Below, in pieces: positions 1 to 7,834 of a DNA stretch of 40,925 nt. This stretch comes from Chloroflexota bacterium (GTDB lineage Bacteria > Chloroflexota > Dehalococcoidia > Lucifugimonadales > Lucifugimonadaceae): assembly GCA_022574675.1 (NCBI GenBank), contig JACZRO010000005.1, forward strand, positions 1-40,925. Reading direction: 5' to 3'. The notes below the pieces were generated by a model. The model saw nothing but the letters and a program-made list of their open reading frames with translations. It made no database searches and was not told the DNA's origin. The translations under genes were made by a program, and so were the position numbers. The stretch's first letter is position 1. Every line of letters starts with the position of its first letter.

Positions 1-625
1 TACCGATCTCGATGGTCTTGTCCAGGGACAGGCGGTTCTCGTCCGCTTCTTCCAACACCCCCTCGATGTCGCCACCGGCCATTAGTTCGGTCACCATGAA
101 GGGCGAGTCGCCCTCGGTGCCCAGGTCAAATACGGTGACGATATTCGGGTGCGTGCCGAGCCGGCCCATTGCCTGGGCTTCCCGCGTGATGCGTTCCCTG
201 GAGGTATCGTCGAAGCCCTCGGTCTTTATGAGGGCGAACGCCACCTCGCGGTCCAGCAGGGTGTCATGGGCCTGGTAGACGCGCTTCTTGCCGCCCTCGC
301 CCAGGAACTTGCTGACCTGGTAGCGGTCGTTGGCGAAGGACGTGGGGGCCCGATCAGACGTTGTCGCGGGCGGGGCTTCTTCATCACCCTCTCCCGCCGG
401 GAGAGGGGGCCGAGCCGGAGTGTCCCCGGACGAGGCGTCACCCAGGTGCGGTTCCGACATTGCGATGAAGGTGAGCGCGTCTGCGTTCTCGGGGTCCGCG
501 GCGAGTACCGAAAGCGACACCTCGTGGACGCGCGCCCAATCCAGGGCCTCGGCGGCCTCGTCAGCCTGATCGAGGAGGCGTTCGAGCCGCCTCGTCACCC
601 TCTCACTTGGCATGTTGGGCGGCAT
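1..625 (-). CDS. Serine/threonine protein kinase, N-terminal part (runs off left edge)
   Basis: This reading frame stays open to the window edge, so only about 208 N-terminal residues are present. An N-terminal helical segment of about 60 residues starts MPPNMPSERV and is followed by a Pro/Glu-rich linker. The kinase lobe then begins at FANDRYQVSKFLGEGG. The glycine-rich loop reads LGEGGKKRVY, the likely ATP-anchoring lysine lies in AFALIK, and a helix-C glutamate lies in ITREAQAMGRLGTHPNIVTV. The hinge region is FMVTELMAGGD. The HRD and DFG motifs lie outside the window, so activity cannot be judged. The start at 625 is the first ATG in frame, 33 bp after the methyltransferase stop on the same strand; a second ATG follows at 613. 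The linker is partly encoded by a dispersed palindrome (387-407). Bacterial Hanks-type kinases of this kind are often fused to cyclase, ATPase or TPR domains, but which applies here cannot be seen. Confidence 0.85.
   Translation of the reverse strand, partial: MPPNMPSERVTRRLERLLDQADEAAEALDWARVHEVSLSVLAADPENADALTFIAMSEPHLGDASSGDTPARPPLPAGEGDEEAPPATTSDRAPTSFANDRYQVSKFLGEGGKKRVYQAHDTLLDREVAFALIKTEGFDDTSRERITREAQAMGRLGTHPNIVTVFDLGTEGDSPFMVTELMAGGDIEGVLEEADENRLSLDKTIEIG
387..407. repeat. Dispersed REP-like palindrome, copy 1 (inside kinase gene)
   Basis: Two perfect 10-nt arms, CCCTCTCCCG and CGGGAGAGGG, flank one central base. The same core occurs at 7657, 7703 and 22244, with degenerate copies at 6832 and 21207. 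This copy lies inside the kinase coding sequence and is read through as RPPLPAGEGDEE, in the linker ahead of the catalytic domain. Confidence 0.8.
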
Positions 626-657
626 GATACAGACATCACGGACAGGATCGTGCCGTC

Positions 658-1311
658 CTAACCAGTCACCTCAAACACCCAGACTTGCATCGTCGTTTCG
701 GGCAGGCCCTTTGGCATCGTCTGAGTCTCCTCCGTGACCTCCACCAGCTTCCACAATCCGGCATTCTCAAGTTCAGTTTGCTTCTCTTCGAAACCGCCCT
801 GCTCCCGAATATCTGGCCGCATCGTGAATATGACGTGGCCTCCGGGTTTCGTCACTCGAACCAATTCGTTTGGCGAAGAGGCCGGGGCGTGTCCCAGGGT
901 CAGGACACCGACGCATGTCACGGCGTCGAACGAGTTCGAGTCGAAATCCAGTGTCTTGCCAAGCTCCATTCGCCTGAGATCGCGGTAGACGCCCTTAAGC
1001 CGGGCCCGGGCAATCATCTCCGTCGAAATATCGACACCGTTCAGATCCCCGTAACCTGCCCTGGCCAGTAATTCACCGACCAGTCCGGTTCCGGCGCCCG
1101 CATCAAGTATTCGAGCGCCCGATGGAACCCACTTTTCAACCAGCGGCACCGTCATCTGGGGAGCGGACCACCCGTAGTCCCCTTCCAGATCGGCTTCCTA
1201 ATTGGCCGGCCAGTTGTCATATCTGGCAGCCAACTGCTCGGGACTGGTGGACGAGTACACCCATTCCACGACGCCCTCTCCGGGAGCCGGGCCATCAGGT
1301 TCTGGACTCAT
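658..1311 (-). pseudogene. SAM-dependent methyltransferase interrupted by in-frame amber codon
   Basis: Class I methyltransferase resembling the METTL27/Williams-Beuren-region group. The SAM-binding motif I is ILDAGAGTGLVGELL, motif II ends GVDIS, and a later strand is SFDAVTCVGVLTLGH. The longest ATG-initiated open frame (1155 to 658, 165 aa) lacks the usual N-terminal helices. Those residues are present upstream in the same frame. From an ATG at 1311 the frame reads MSPEPDGPAPGEGVVEWVYS, then YDNWPAN, then TAG at 1198-1200, then EADLEGDYGWSAPQ straight into the 165-aa part. Family members usually have a Tyr at the stop position (YDxW..xYExD), so one base change (TAC or TAT to TAG) explains the break. 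It could be a true nonsense mutation, an assembly error, or readthrough. The kinase gene follows 33 bp downstream on the same strand. Confidence 0.8.
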
Positions 1312-1350
1312 GAGTTTCCTCACCGGATAGTAAGGGTCTATATCGAAAAT

Positions 1351-1380
1351 GAGGCGTCCCGACCGAAATCGGGACGCCTC
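1351..1380 (-). terminator. Intrinsic terminator of the TPP enzyme gene
   Basis: A perfect 12-bp stem (GAGGCGTCCCGA / TCGGGACGCCTC) encloses a 6-nt loop. Read on the minus strand it is followed by ATTTTC and lies 41 bp past the stop of the TPP enzyme. The plus side has only CCTTTG, so minus-strand use is favoured. Confidence 0.75.
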
Positions 1381-1421
1381 CCTTTGTTCACTTTTACCGC
1401 GTCGACGGCAGCGTTCAAGGC

Positions 1422-3077
1422 CTACTTCAGCAGTTCCGGGTAAGTCGAGAACTCCATCTGTTGCACGGTGATCGTCTCGATCAGCACGCAGGTGCCCTCG
1501 CTGTTTAGCTGTTGAGCCCTCTTGATCGCCGGGCCGACTTCCTCGGGCTTCTCGACGCGGATGCCGGTGGCGCCAAGTCCCTCTGCGATCTTGACGTAGT
1601 CGCCGCCCTGGTTGCCGGCGCCGAACAGTTCCATCGCGGTCGGCTGATGGTGGTTGTAACCGCCCATCGTCTTGTTATTGAGAATCACGGTAGTGATCGG
1701 GTGGCCGGACCGGACCGCGGTCTCGATGTCCAGGCCGGACATTCCGAATGCGGCGTCGCCCATGATGTTCATGCAGAACTTGGACGGGTCAGCGATCTTG
1801 GCGCCGATCATGAGGGGGATTCCGTAGCCCAGGTGGGTCGTCTTGCCCCAGCCGATGTAGGCGTGCGGCACGGTCGCCGTGTAGAACGGCATCACCTCGT
1901 CCCGCGGGTGCCCGGCGTCGTGGGTCGCAACCGTGTTTTCGTGGTCCACGACCTTGTTGATCTCTGCGACCACCCGGTACGGGTTCATCGGGGAGCCGTT
2001 GTTCGCCAGGTGTGGGGCCCACTCGGCCTTCCACTCGGACCATACGGCGGCAACACGGTCGGCGGTGGCGTTGTCGCCCCGGCGCCCATTTTCACCGATC
2101 GCGGCCTTGACCTCTTCGATCATGGCCTGCAAAACCAGCTTCGCGTCCCCGACGATGCCGAGGTCCACCGCATAGTCCTTGTTAATGTCCTCGGCGGAAA
2201 CGGTGGAGTGGATGAGGAACTTGCCGTCCGGGATCTCGATCCCGTAATTGGTCCGGGTAAGGCCGGAGCCGACGGCGAACAAGGTGTCGGAATCTCCGAG
2301 CCATTTCCAGACCGGCTTGGGCGCGGTCCGATTGGCCGAGCCGAGCGCGAGCGGATGGGCGTCCGGGAACGCGCTCTTGGCCTGCATCGTGGTCATCACC
2401 GGGATCTGCGTGAGCTCGGCGAACTCCATCAGTTCCGCCGTTGCGCCGGCATAAAGCACGCCCTGTCCTGCCCAGATCGCCGGGTTGGAGGCCGCGAGAA
2501 GCTGCTTGACAGCGTCCTTGACGTCGGACTGGTTCGGCGCCGACTTGATCGTCGATGTGGGCTTGTAGGCGGCCCACTCCTCCGGAACTTCCTGCGACAG
2601 GATGTCGCCGTGCAGCTCGAGTAGCGCCGGTCCCGGCCTGCCGTTGCGGGCGGCGTGAAAGACGCGGCGGACCTGCTGCGACGTGCGCTCGATGCGGTTA
2701 ACGGTGAGCGCTACCTTGGTGATGTTCTTGTAGTTCTCCGGCGCGGAGAAACCGGGTTCGACATCAGCGCGGAAGGTACCGTGGCCGCCGGGCAGGTACA
2801 CGAGGGGAACTGCGTCACCCCACGCCTGCGCGATGCCTCCGAACGCGTTCTCTACGCCGGGACCGCCCTGGGAGGCGAACACGCCTATCTTCCCCTTGGA
2901 GGCGAGCTGCCGGCTGTAAGCGTCAGCGGCCTGGATTCCGCCGCGTTCCTGGCGGAAAACGATCGGCCGTATGCCGATCTTGGCGACCGCTTCGATAAGC
3001 GCGTTCGCCGGGAAGCACGCCATCCACTCGACGCCTTCTTGTTTCAGACACTGGGCCACAAAATCGAAACCGTTCAT
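1422..3077 (-). CDS. Thiamine pyrophosphate-dependent enzyme (acetolactate synthase / decarboxylase superfamily)
   Basis: A 551-residue protein with the three-domain layout of the superfamily. The N-terminal pyrimidine-binding domain carries the cofactor-activating glutamate in FRQERGGIQAADAYSR (Glu44) and the loop SQGGPGVENAFGG. A central Rossmann-like domain contains AIWAGQGVLYAGA. The C-terminal pyrophosphate-binding domain has GDAAFGMSGLDIETAV followed by ILNNK; family members usually read GDG here, and GDA is a tolerated variant. Length matches ALS, glyoxylate carboligase and benzoylformate decarboxylase relatives, but the substrate cannot be read from sequence. No small regulatory subunit or ilvC lies nearby, which argues against a branched-chain synthesis role. 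The start ATG has GGAGG 11 bp upstream. It is a single-gene unit with its own terminator at 1351-1380 and is divergent from the next gene. Confidence 0.88.
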   Translation of the reverse strand: MNGFDFVAQCLKQEGVEWMACFPANALIEAVAKIGIRPIVFRQERGGIQAADAYSRQLASKGKIGVFASQGGPGVENAFGGIAQAWGDAVPLVYLPGGHGTFRADVEPGFSAPENYKNITKVALTVNRIERTSQQVRRVFHAARNGRPGPALLELHGDILSQEVPEEWAAYKPTSTIKSAPNQSDVKDAVKQLLAASNPAIWAGQGVLYAGATAELMEFAELTQIPVMTTMQAKSAFPDAHPLALGSANRTAPKPVWKWLGDSDTLFAVGSGLTRTNYGIEIPDGKFLIHSTVSAEDINKDYAVDLGIVGDAKLVLQAMIEEVKAAIGENGRRGDNATADRVAAVWSEWKAEWAPHLANNGSPMNPYRVVAEINKVVDHENTVATHDAGHPRDEVMPFYTATVPHAYIGWGKTTHLGYGIPLMIGAKIADPSKFCMNIMGDAAFGMSGLDIETAVRSGHPITTVILNNKTMGGYNHHQPTAMELFGAGNQGGDYVKIAEGLGATGIRVEKPEEVGPAIKRAQQLNSEGTCVLIETITVQQMEFSTYPELLK

Positions 3078-3373
3078 CTCAGGAACATCCTCCGCCGTCA
3101 GGCGTCTCGTGCCTTTTTGTACCGGGGGCCGCAGTGCACGATGCGGGCCTTCGGGGACTTGCCGGTCAGGCTTGGCGGGCGCATTGTACCGCCGCGCCGG
3201 TGGACGCGGCAGTGTTCCGGCCGGGTCCGGGCAGGGTCGTTCCGGGCGGCGAAGCGTTACGATGAATGTCGCCGGAGATTCCCGGAGATTGAAGGCGCGT
3301 CTCGGCCGGCCGTCTGGGTCGCTCCGGACCCGGCGCGAACCCGGTTTGAACCCTGCGCGAGCATAGATAAACG

Positions 3374-3970
3374 GTGGCGAAGGTGAACGCAGTCACGGCG
3401 ACCCTGCAACTGGACGATGGATCGACCCTGCCCTACGAGTCCTGGGGCGAGCCCGGAAACCGGCCGATCGTGCTGCTGTGCCCGGCGAACGTGGACCCCG
3501 CTCCGTTACGCGCGCTCGCCGTGCGGCTCGCGGCCGACTTCCCGGTAGAACTGGTCTCCCTCCCCGGTGACCGGCGCGGCGGCGACTGGAGCGCGGCTGC
3601 GCTCGACGAAGCCGGGGCGCCGGCGCTTGTGGTCGGGTACGGTCAGTCGTGCAGGGCGGCGTTTGTGTCGACCGGACTGCGGCAAGTGCGCGCGCTCGCG
3701 CTTGTGAACGCCAACCTGCCCAACCCGGAGACCGACGTCCCGGGCGTCCCGACGCTCATCCTGCGCGGACGGCAGGCCGAGCGGCTGACACACGAGGACG
3801 CGGTATTGCTGATGAACCGGCTGCCCGGCTCACGCCTGTACGAACTGGAGGACTGCGCGGACGATCCCGCGCGAGAGGCGCCCGAGGCGCTGGAGACGGC
3901 CATCCGATGGTTCATGGACCACCCGCCGGACGACGGGCCGGTCGAGTTCCCGGGCGGGTCCGGGAAGTAG
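3374..3970 (+). CDS. Alpha/beta-hydrolase-like protein with altered nucleophile elbow
   Basis: A 198-residue protein with a compact alpha/beta-hydrolase fold pattern: strand PIVLLCPAN, strand ALVVGYG followed by the elbow helix, strand ALALVNANLP, then PTLILRGRQAERL, and a C-terminal helix ETAIRWFMDH typical of small hydrolases. The elbow reads G88-Y-G90-Q-S92 where the canonical form is G-x-S-x-G. The nucleophile position is therefore glycine, and a serine sits where the last glycine should be. Catalysis by the classical triad looks unlikely; a binding or inactive role, or use of Ser92, remains possible. GTG start at 3374; a second GTG is at 3383. The gene is divergent from the TPP enzyme across 296 bp. 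Confidence 0.65.
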   Translation: MAKVNAVTATLQLDDGSTLPYESWGEPGNRPIVLLCPANVDPAPLRALAVRLAADFPVELVSLPGDRRGGDWSAAALDEAGAPALVVGYGQSCRAAFVSTGLRQVRALALVNANLPNPETDVPGVPTLILRGRQAERLTHEDAVLLMNRLPGSRLYELEDCADDPAREAPEALETAIRWFMDHPPDDGPVEFPGGSGK

Positions 3971-4228
3971 GCGCCACGCCGAATCGCTCTCCAGCGCCAA
4001 AACGCTTTGAGGGGACGATCGCGGTTGCCGGGCGGGTCTGACTGCGCTAACTTTTCGCCACGCGGCCCGGGGAGAGGCTGATCGAGCGCGACCCGCCGTG
4101 TACGCTCTTTCCGGCCAGAAGACCCCGGAAAACTCCGGAAATCCCGGACGGCGGACGAGCCAGCCCGCTCCCGGCCCATGACAGACGGACCGCCAACCCA
4201 GAACTACACCTTGCAGGGAGCGATCGGC

Positions 4229-5959
4229 ATGGTCACTTCAGCGGCCATTATTGAGTTAGACGCCGCCATCGAGATGCGGGACGGCGTCATCCTTTACGCC
4301 GACGTGTACCGTCCAAGCGACGACAGTCCGTGCCCGGTGATCCTCCAGCGCACGCCCTACGACAAGCGTGTCGCACCTGGCGTGAACGTCCTCATGGCCG
4401 TGGAGCGTGGGTACGCGGTCGTTCTCCAGGACGTCCGCGGGAGGTTCCGGTCCGAGGGCTCGTTCGACACCTTCGCCAATGAGGCGCACGACGGGTACGA
4501 CACGGTCGAGTGGATCGCGGAACAGCCCTGGTGCAGCGGCAAGGTCGGCATGGTTGGCTCGTCTTACGTGGGGGCGACGCAGTGGCTTGCGGCGTCGGAG
4601 AAACCGCCACACCTGACGGCGATCTTTCCGAGGATCACGGCGTCCGATTACCACGAGGGGTGGACGTACCAGGGTGGCGTGTTCGAGCTCGGTTTCAACG
4701 TGTCCTGGGGCATAAGGCTCGCAGCGACGAACGCGAAGCGCCTGGGCGATCAACTTGGCCTGCCGGATGAGCGCGTCGCGGAGCTGCAACGCACGATGGA
4801 CAACATTGAGGAAGCGTTCTGGACCCTGCCGCTCGATCAGCAACCGTTCATGAGCGCGCAAACCTCGCCCTACTTCTTCGACTGGTTGAACCACCCGGAG
4901 GAAGACGGGTACTGGTCACACATCCGTATCGAGGACAAGCACCACAATATCGAGACCCCGGCGTACAACCTGGGCGGCTGGTACGACATTTTCCTGATGG
5001 GCACGCTGCGCAATTACGTAAACATGCGGGAGAGCGGCGGTTCAGATTCAGCGCGCAACGGTCAGAAGTTGATCATCGGGCCCTGGAGCCACAGCACGGT
5101 CGGCCAGAACTACGTCGGCGACGAGAACTTCACACACCAGGCCACGGCGTCAGGCATCGATCTCGACGAACTTACGCTGCGCTGGTATGACCACTGGCTG
5201 AAGGGCGAGGACAACGGCATCGCAGACGAGCCGCCGGTCAAGATCTTCGTGATGGGCGAGAACGTCTGGCGGGACGAGAACGAATGGCCGCTCGCACGGG
5301 CGACCCGGACCCGGTACTACCTCCACAGTAACGGCCGGGCGCACTCGCCAAGCGAACAAGGCGTCCTGTCCACAGAGCCGCCAACCGACGAAGAGCGGCC
5401 GGACGTGTTTCTGTACGACCCACAGGCGCCGGTGCCGACACAGGGCGGTCCGCTATGCTGCGGCGGCGGTCCCCTGCCCGACGGCCCGAAGAATCATGCC
5501 GGGAAAGAGGAGCGTGCCGACATCCTCGTGTACTCGACGCCGGAGCTGGAACAGGATGTCGAGGTCACCGGGCCGGTCACGGTGTCGCTCTGGGCGTCCA
5601 CCTCCGCGGCAGATACAGACTTCACGGGCATGCTGCTGGATGTCCGCCCCTGCGGATGCGCCGTCAACCTGACGGACGGAATCGTACGAGCCCGTTACCA
5701 GGATTCACGCAAGCGCACGCATCACATCGACCCCAACCTCCCGAAGCGGTTCGACATCGATCTCGTGGCCACGAGCAACCTTTTCAAGAAAGGCAACCGC
5801 ATCCGGCTCGAGATCTCATCGTCGAACTTCCCGCGGTTCGCCCGCAACCTGAATACGGGATTGTGGTCGGACAACGACCAGATCGCGGTCGCGACGAACA
5901 CGGTGTTCCACGACTCGCAGCATGAAAGCTACGTTGAACTGGATATCATCCCCCGGTAG
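4229..5959 (+). CDS. CocE/NonD family (S15-type) hydrolase
   Basis: Serine hydrolase or peptidase of the CocE / X-Pro dipeptidyl-peptidase group, which cleaves acyl esters or amide bonds. Visible parts are the oxyanion tyrosine in LQRTPYDK, the nucleophile motif GMVGSSYVG (second Ser of GSSY), the acid motif LGGWYDIFLMGT, and the histidine in IIGPWSHSTVG. The C-terminal jelly-roll domain begins near VFLYDP and contains EVTGPVTVSLWASTSAADTDF. Length of 576 aa is normal. The start at 4229 (MVTSAAIIEL) is chosen because GGGAG lies 8 bp upstream; the frame is also open to an ATG at 4178 that has no ribosome site. No signal peptide is evident, so it is probably cytoplasmic. The substrate is unknown. 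Confidence 0.88.
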   Translation: MVTSAAIIELDAAIEMRDGVILYADVYRPSDDSPCPVILQRTPYDKRVAPGVNVLMAVERGYAVVLQDVRGRFRSEGSFDTFANEAHDGYDTVEWIAEQPWCSGKVGMVGSSYVGATQWLAASEKPPHLTAIFPRITASDYHEGWTYQGGVFELGFNVSWGIRLAATNAKRLGDQLGLPDERVAELQRTMDNIEEAFWTLPLDQQPFMSAQTSPYFFDWLNHPEEDGYWSHIRIEDKHHNIETPAYNLGGWYDIFLMGTLRNYVNMRESGGSDSARNGQKLIIGPWSHSTVGQNYVGDENFTHQATASGIDLDELTLRWYDHWLKGEDNGIADEPPVKIFVMGENVWRDENEWPLARATRTRYYLHSNGRAHSPSEQGVLSTEPPTDEERPDVFLYDPQAPVPTQGGPLCCGGGPLPDGPKNHAGKEERADILVYSTPELEQDVEVTGPVTVSLWASTSAADTDFTGMLLDVRPCGCAVNLTDGIVRARYQDSRKRTHHIDPNLPKRFDIDLVATSNLFKKGNRIRLEISSSNFPRFARNLNTGLWSDNDQIAVATNTVFHDSQHESYVELDIIPR

Positions 5960-6147
5960 GCGGGCGCCGAGCCGGGCCGGCGGCGATTCCGGGCGTACGC
6001 ATGTGGAGGCACGGGCGCGCAGAAGCTGCGACGGGAGGCGATGGTATGCTAATCGCTCATACCCCAGCTGAATTTGAACAGACCCGGTGCCAAACACCCC
6101 CTCTCGCCCGACGGCCGGGCGCCGGCTGAATCGACGGGACACAACGG

Positions 6148-6759
6148 ATGAGTCGCCCGGAACACTGGAACGCCGCCCAGGCCGGCCGCGCGCCCGAAGA
6201 GATGTCCTGGTATCAGGCCGTTCCAACGCTGTCACTTGAGTTTCTGTCGGCGGCCGGCCTGAACACGGGGTCGCGCGTCCTCGACGTCGGGGGAGGGGCA
6301 TCGCGGCTGGTGGACGCCCTCCTTGAGCGAGGGGTCGAAAACGTGGCCGTGCTTGACGTGTCGTCGGTCGCGCTCGGGCACAGCCGGCGTCGGCTGGGCC
6401 GGGACGCGGAGCGGGTCCAGTGGGTGGTCGGGGACGTGCTTGAAGCACCCCTGGCGGGCGACCTTGACCTGTGGCACGACCGGGCGGTGTTCCACTTCCT
6501 GGCCGACCGCGGGGACCGGCAGCGCTATGTGGACCGGCTGACAGAGACCCTGGTCCCGGGCGGCCACGCCGTCATCGCGACGTTCGCAGAGGACGGACCA
6601 ACCTGGTGCAGCGGTCTCCCGGTTGAGCGATATACGGCGGTGGGCCTGAGCGCGGAGCTGGGAGACAGCTTCGAGCTGGTCGACGACCGGCGCGAAACCC
6701 ACACGACGCCCGATGGACGCGAACAGCGGTTCCACTATTTCCTGTTCCGAAAAGGGTGA
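6148..6759 (+). CDS. Class I SAM-dependent methyltransferase
   Basis: A 203-residue single-domain methyltransferase. The SAM-binding loop is RVLDVGGGASRLVD, the acidic ribose contact lies in VAVLDVSS, motif III is QWVVGDVLEAPL, motif IV is DLWHDRAVFHFL, and the strand after it is ETLVPGGHAVIATF. WHDRAVFHFL is characteristic of small trans-aconitate/thiopurine-like bacterial methyltransferases. Substrate unknown. The ATG has no strong ribosome site. About 100 bp upstream is TATGCTAAT (6045-6053), a possible -10 element seen in similar form before the tRNA-Ala gene, but no good -35 sequence precedes it. Confidence 0.85.
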   Translation: MSRPEHWNAAQAGRAPEEMSWYQAVPTLSLEFLSAAGLNTGSRVLDVGGGASRLVDALLERGVENVAVLDVSSVALGHSRRRLGRDAERVQWVVGDVLEAPLAGDLDLWHDRAVFHFLADRGDRQRYVDRLTETLVPGGHAVIATFAEDGPTWCSGLPVERYTAVGLSAELGDSFELVDDRRETHTTPDGREQRFHYFLFRKG

Positions 6760-6831
6760 CGGCGCGGGCCACAATTCACGGCCGCCGTGAACAGCCGGTC
6801 CTTACATCGCAGGGACAGGTCTCTTGAAGGC

Positions 6832-6853
6832 CCCCTCCTGAATCAGGAGAGGG
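6832..6853. repeat. REP-like palindrome, degenerate copy
   Basis: CCCCTCCTGA and TCAGGAG-A-GGG face each other, followed by TCCGGGGG. It is a diverged relative of the CCCTCTCCC family and sits between the methyltransferase and the convergent HExxH membrane protein, where it could also serve as a stem-loop at the ends of both transcripts. Confidence 0.5.
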
Positions 6854-6892
6854 TCCGGGGGTGGCCGCCCCGGAGCGGCACGCTGCCCGGAT

Positions 6893-7477
6893 CTACCAGC
6901 GTCGCGCCGCTTCCTCGATCTGGACCCGGTCGCCAACTTCGCCGCGCAGAACCGCGAGGCGCGCGCCGCGCGAGCCGAGCATCAGGCGATGGATGATGAA
7001 CCCGGCAGCGGCGGCGCCAAAGCTGATTATTGTCGCCGGGTCGCGGTTGGCGATGTACTCCGCATTGAACGCTCCCTCGGCGAAACCGTTGCCAAGTTCG
7101 TTTCCGGCTACCAGCAGGATCAACGCGCCCAGCCACCATTCCGCGAACGATGTCTTGTCCCCGGACCATTTCCAGTACCAGCGGACGTAAACGAACAGCA
7201 ACGCCGCCCCGGCCACGAGTCCGCCGGAGTAGCGGAACAGGACGATCCGCCAGCCGTCCAGGGCTTCGTCGACCTTGACTCCGGGGTACATGCCGACGAA
7301 CCCGATGCCGAGAGATGATGGCGAGACGCCGCCGATCAGCGCGGTCGCAACGTGCACGGCTTCGTGCAATGCGACAGGCGCGACGACGAAGCCCACGACC
7401 GCCAGGGCGATCGCGAGCGCGCGGACCGGCCGGAAGCGGCGTTCTTTGACGGGGTCTCCATGCGAGGTCTCGGGCAT
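6893..7477 (-). CDS. Multipass membrane protein with HExxH motif (putative M50-like metalloprotease)
   Basis: A 194-residue protein with about four hydrophobic segments: residues 19-37, about 84-101, about 112-130 and about 155-172. The first runs into HEAVH (His38-Glu-Ala-Val-His42), placing an HExxH zinc motif at or in the membrane as in site-2-protease-type (M50) enzymes. A later segment carries AGNELGNGFAEG, whose Asn/Glu/Asn could supply further ligands, but no classical LDG motif is visible. The cytosolic tail ends DRVQIEEAARRW. It could instead be an inactive scaffold or a DUF-type membrane protein. No obvious ribosome site precedes the ATG. It is convergent with the methyltransferase. 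Confidence 0.6.
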   Translation of the reverse strand: MPETSHGDPVKERRFRPVRALAIALAVVGFVVAPVALHEAVHVATALIGGVSPSSLGIGFVGMYPGVKVDEALDGWRIVLFRYSGGLVAGAALLFVYVRWYWKWSGDKTSFAEWWLGALILLVAGNELGNGFAEGAFNAEYIANRDPATIISFGAAAAGFIIHRLMLGSRGARLAVLRGEVGDRVQIEEAARRW

Positions 7478-7643
7478 GGCGTACAGGCTAACGGTTGCCT
7501 GCGATGTCGGGATTGTGACGCATGCGACGGGTTACGAGGCGCGGGCGGGAGCCATATGGCGCGAGGCGTGGGTAGGAGTGAATTGGAATTCGTTTCTTTG
7601 CGCGTGCGAACGCGCTGGCGGCATGCCGCCCCAGGCGGCAGCT

Positions 7644-7736
7644 CCCTCACCTCAATCCTCTCCCGTCGGGAGAGGAGGCATCCGGACCGCGGACAACAAA
7701 ATCCCTCTCCCGTTGGGAGAGGGTGAGGGTGAGGGG
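7644..7736. repeat. Inverted pair of REP-like palindromes (BIME-like composite)
   Basis: Copy A (7657-7675, CCTCTCCCG / CGGGAGAGG) is preceded by the tail CCCTCACCTCAAT. Copy B (7703-7723, CCCTCTCCC / GGGAGAGGG) is followed by the reverse tail TGAGGGTGAGGGG. The two copies therefore face opposite ways about 28 bp apart, as in composite REP elements. They lie in the 357-bp gap between the HExxH protein and the acyl-CoA synthetase terminus; nothing else is seen in that gap. Confidence 0.75.
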
Positions 7737-7834
7737 AACTGGGGCGGATCGTTATCCGTCCCAGTGACGAGCGCGTCCATCTGCGCCGACATCAGACGAA
7801 CCTCGGGCCAGCGACGTTAGACGTCCGCGTCGCC

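Noticed and set aside
1512-2624. Long open frame opposite the TPP enzyme
   Set aside because: It is antisense to a clear enzyme and its product is a His/Arg/Asp-rich low-complexity sequence typical of shadow frames in GC-rich DNA.
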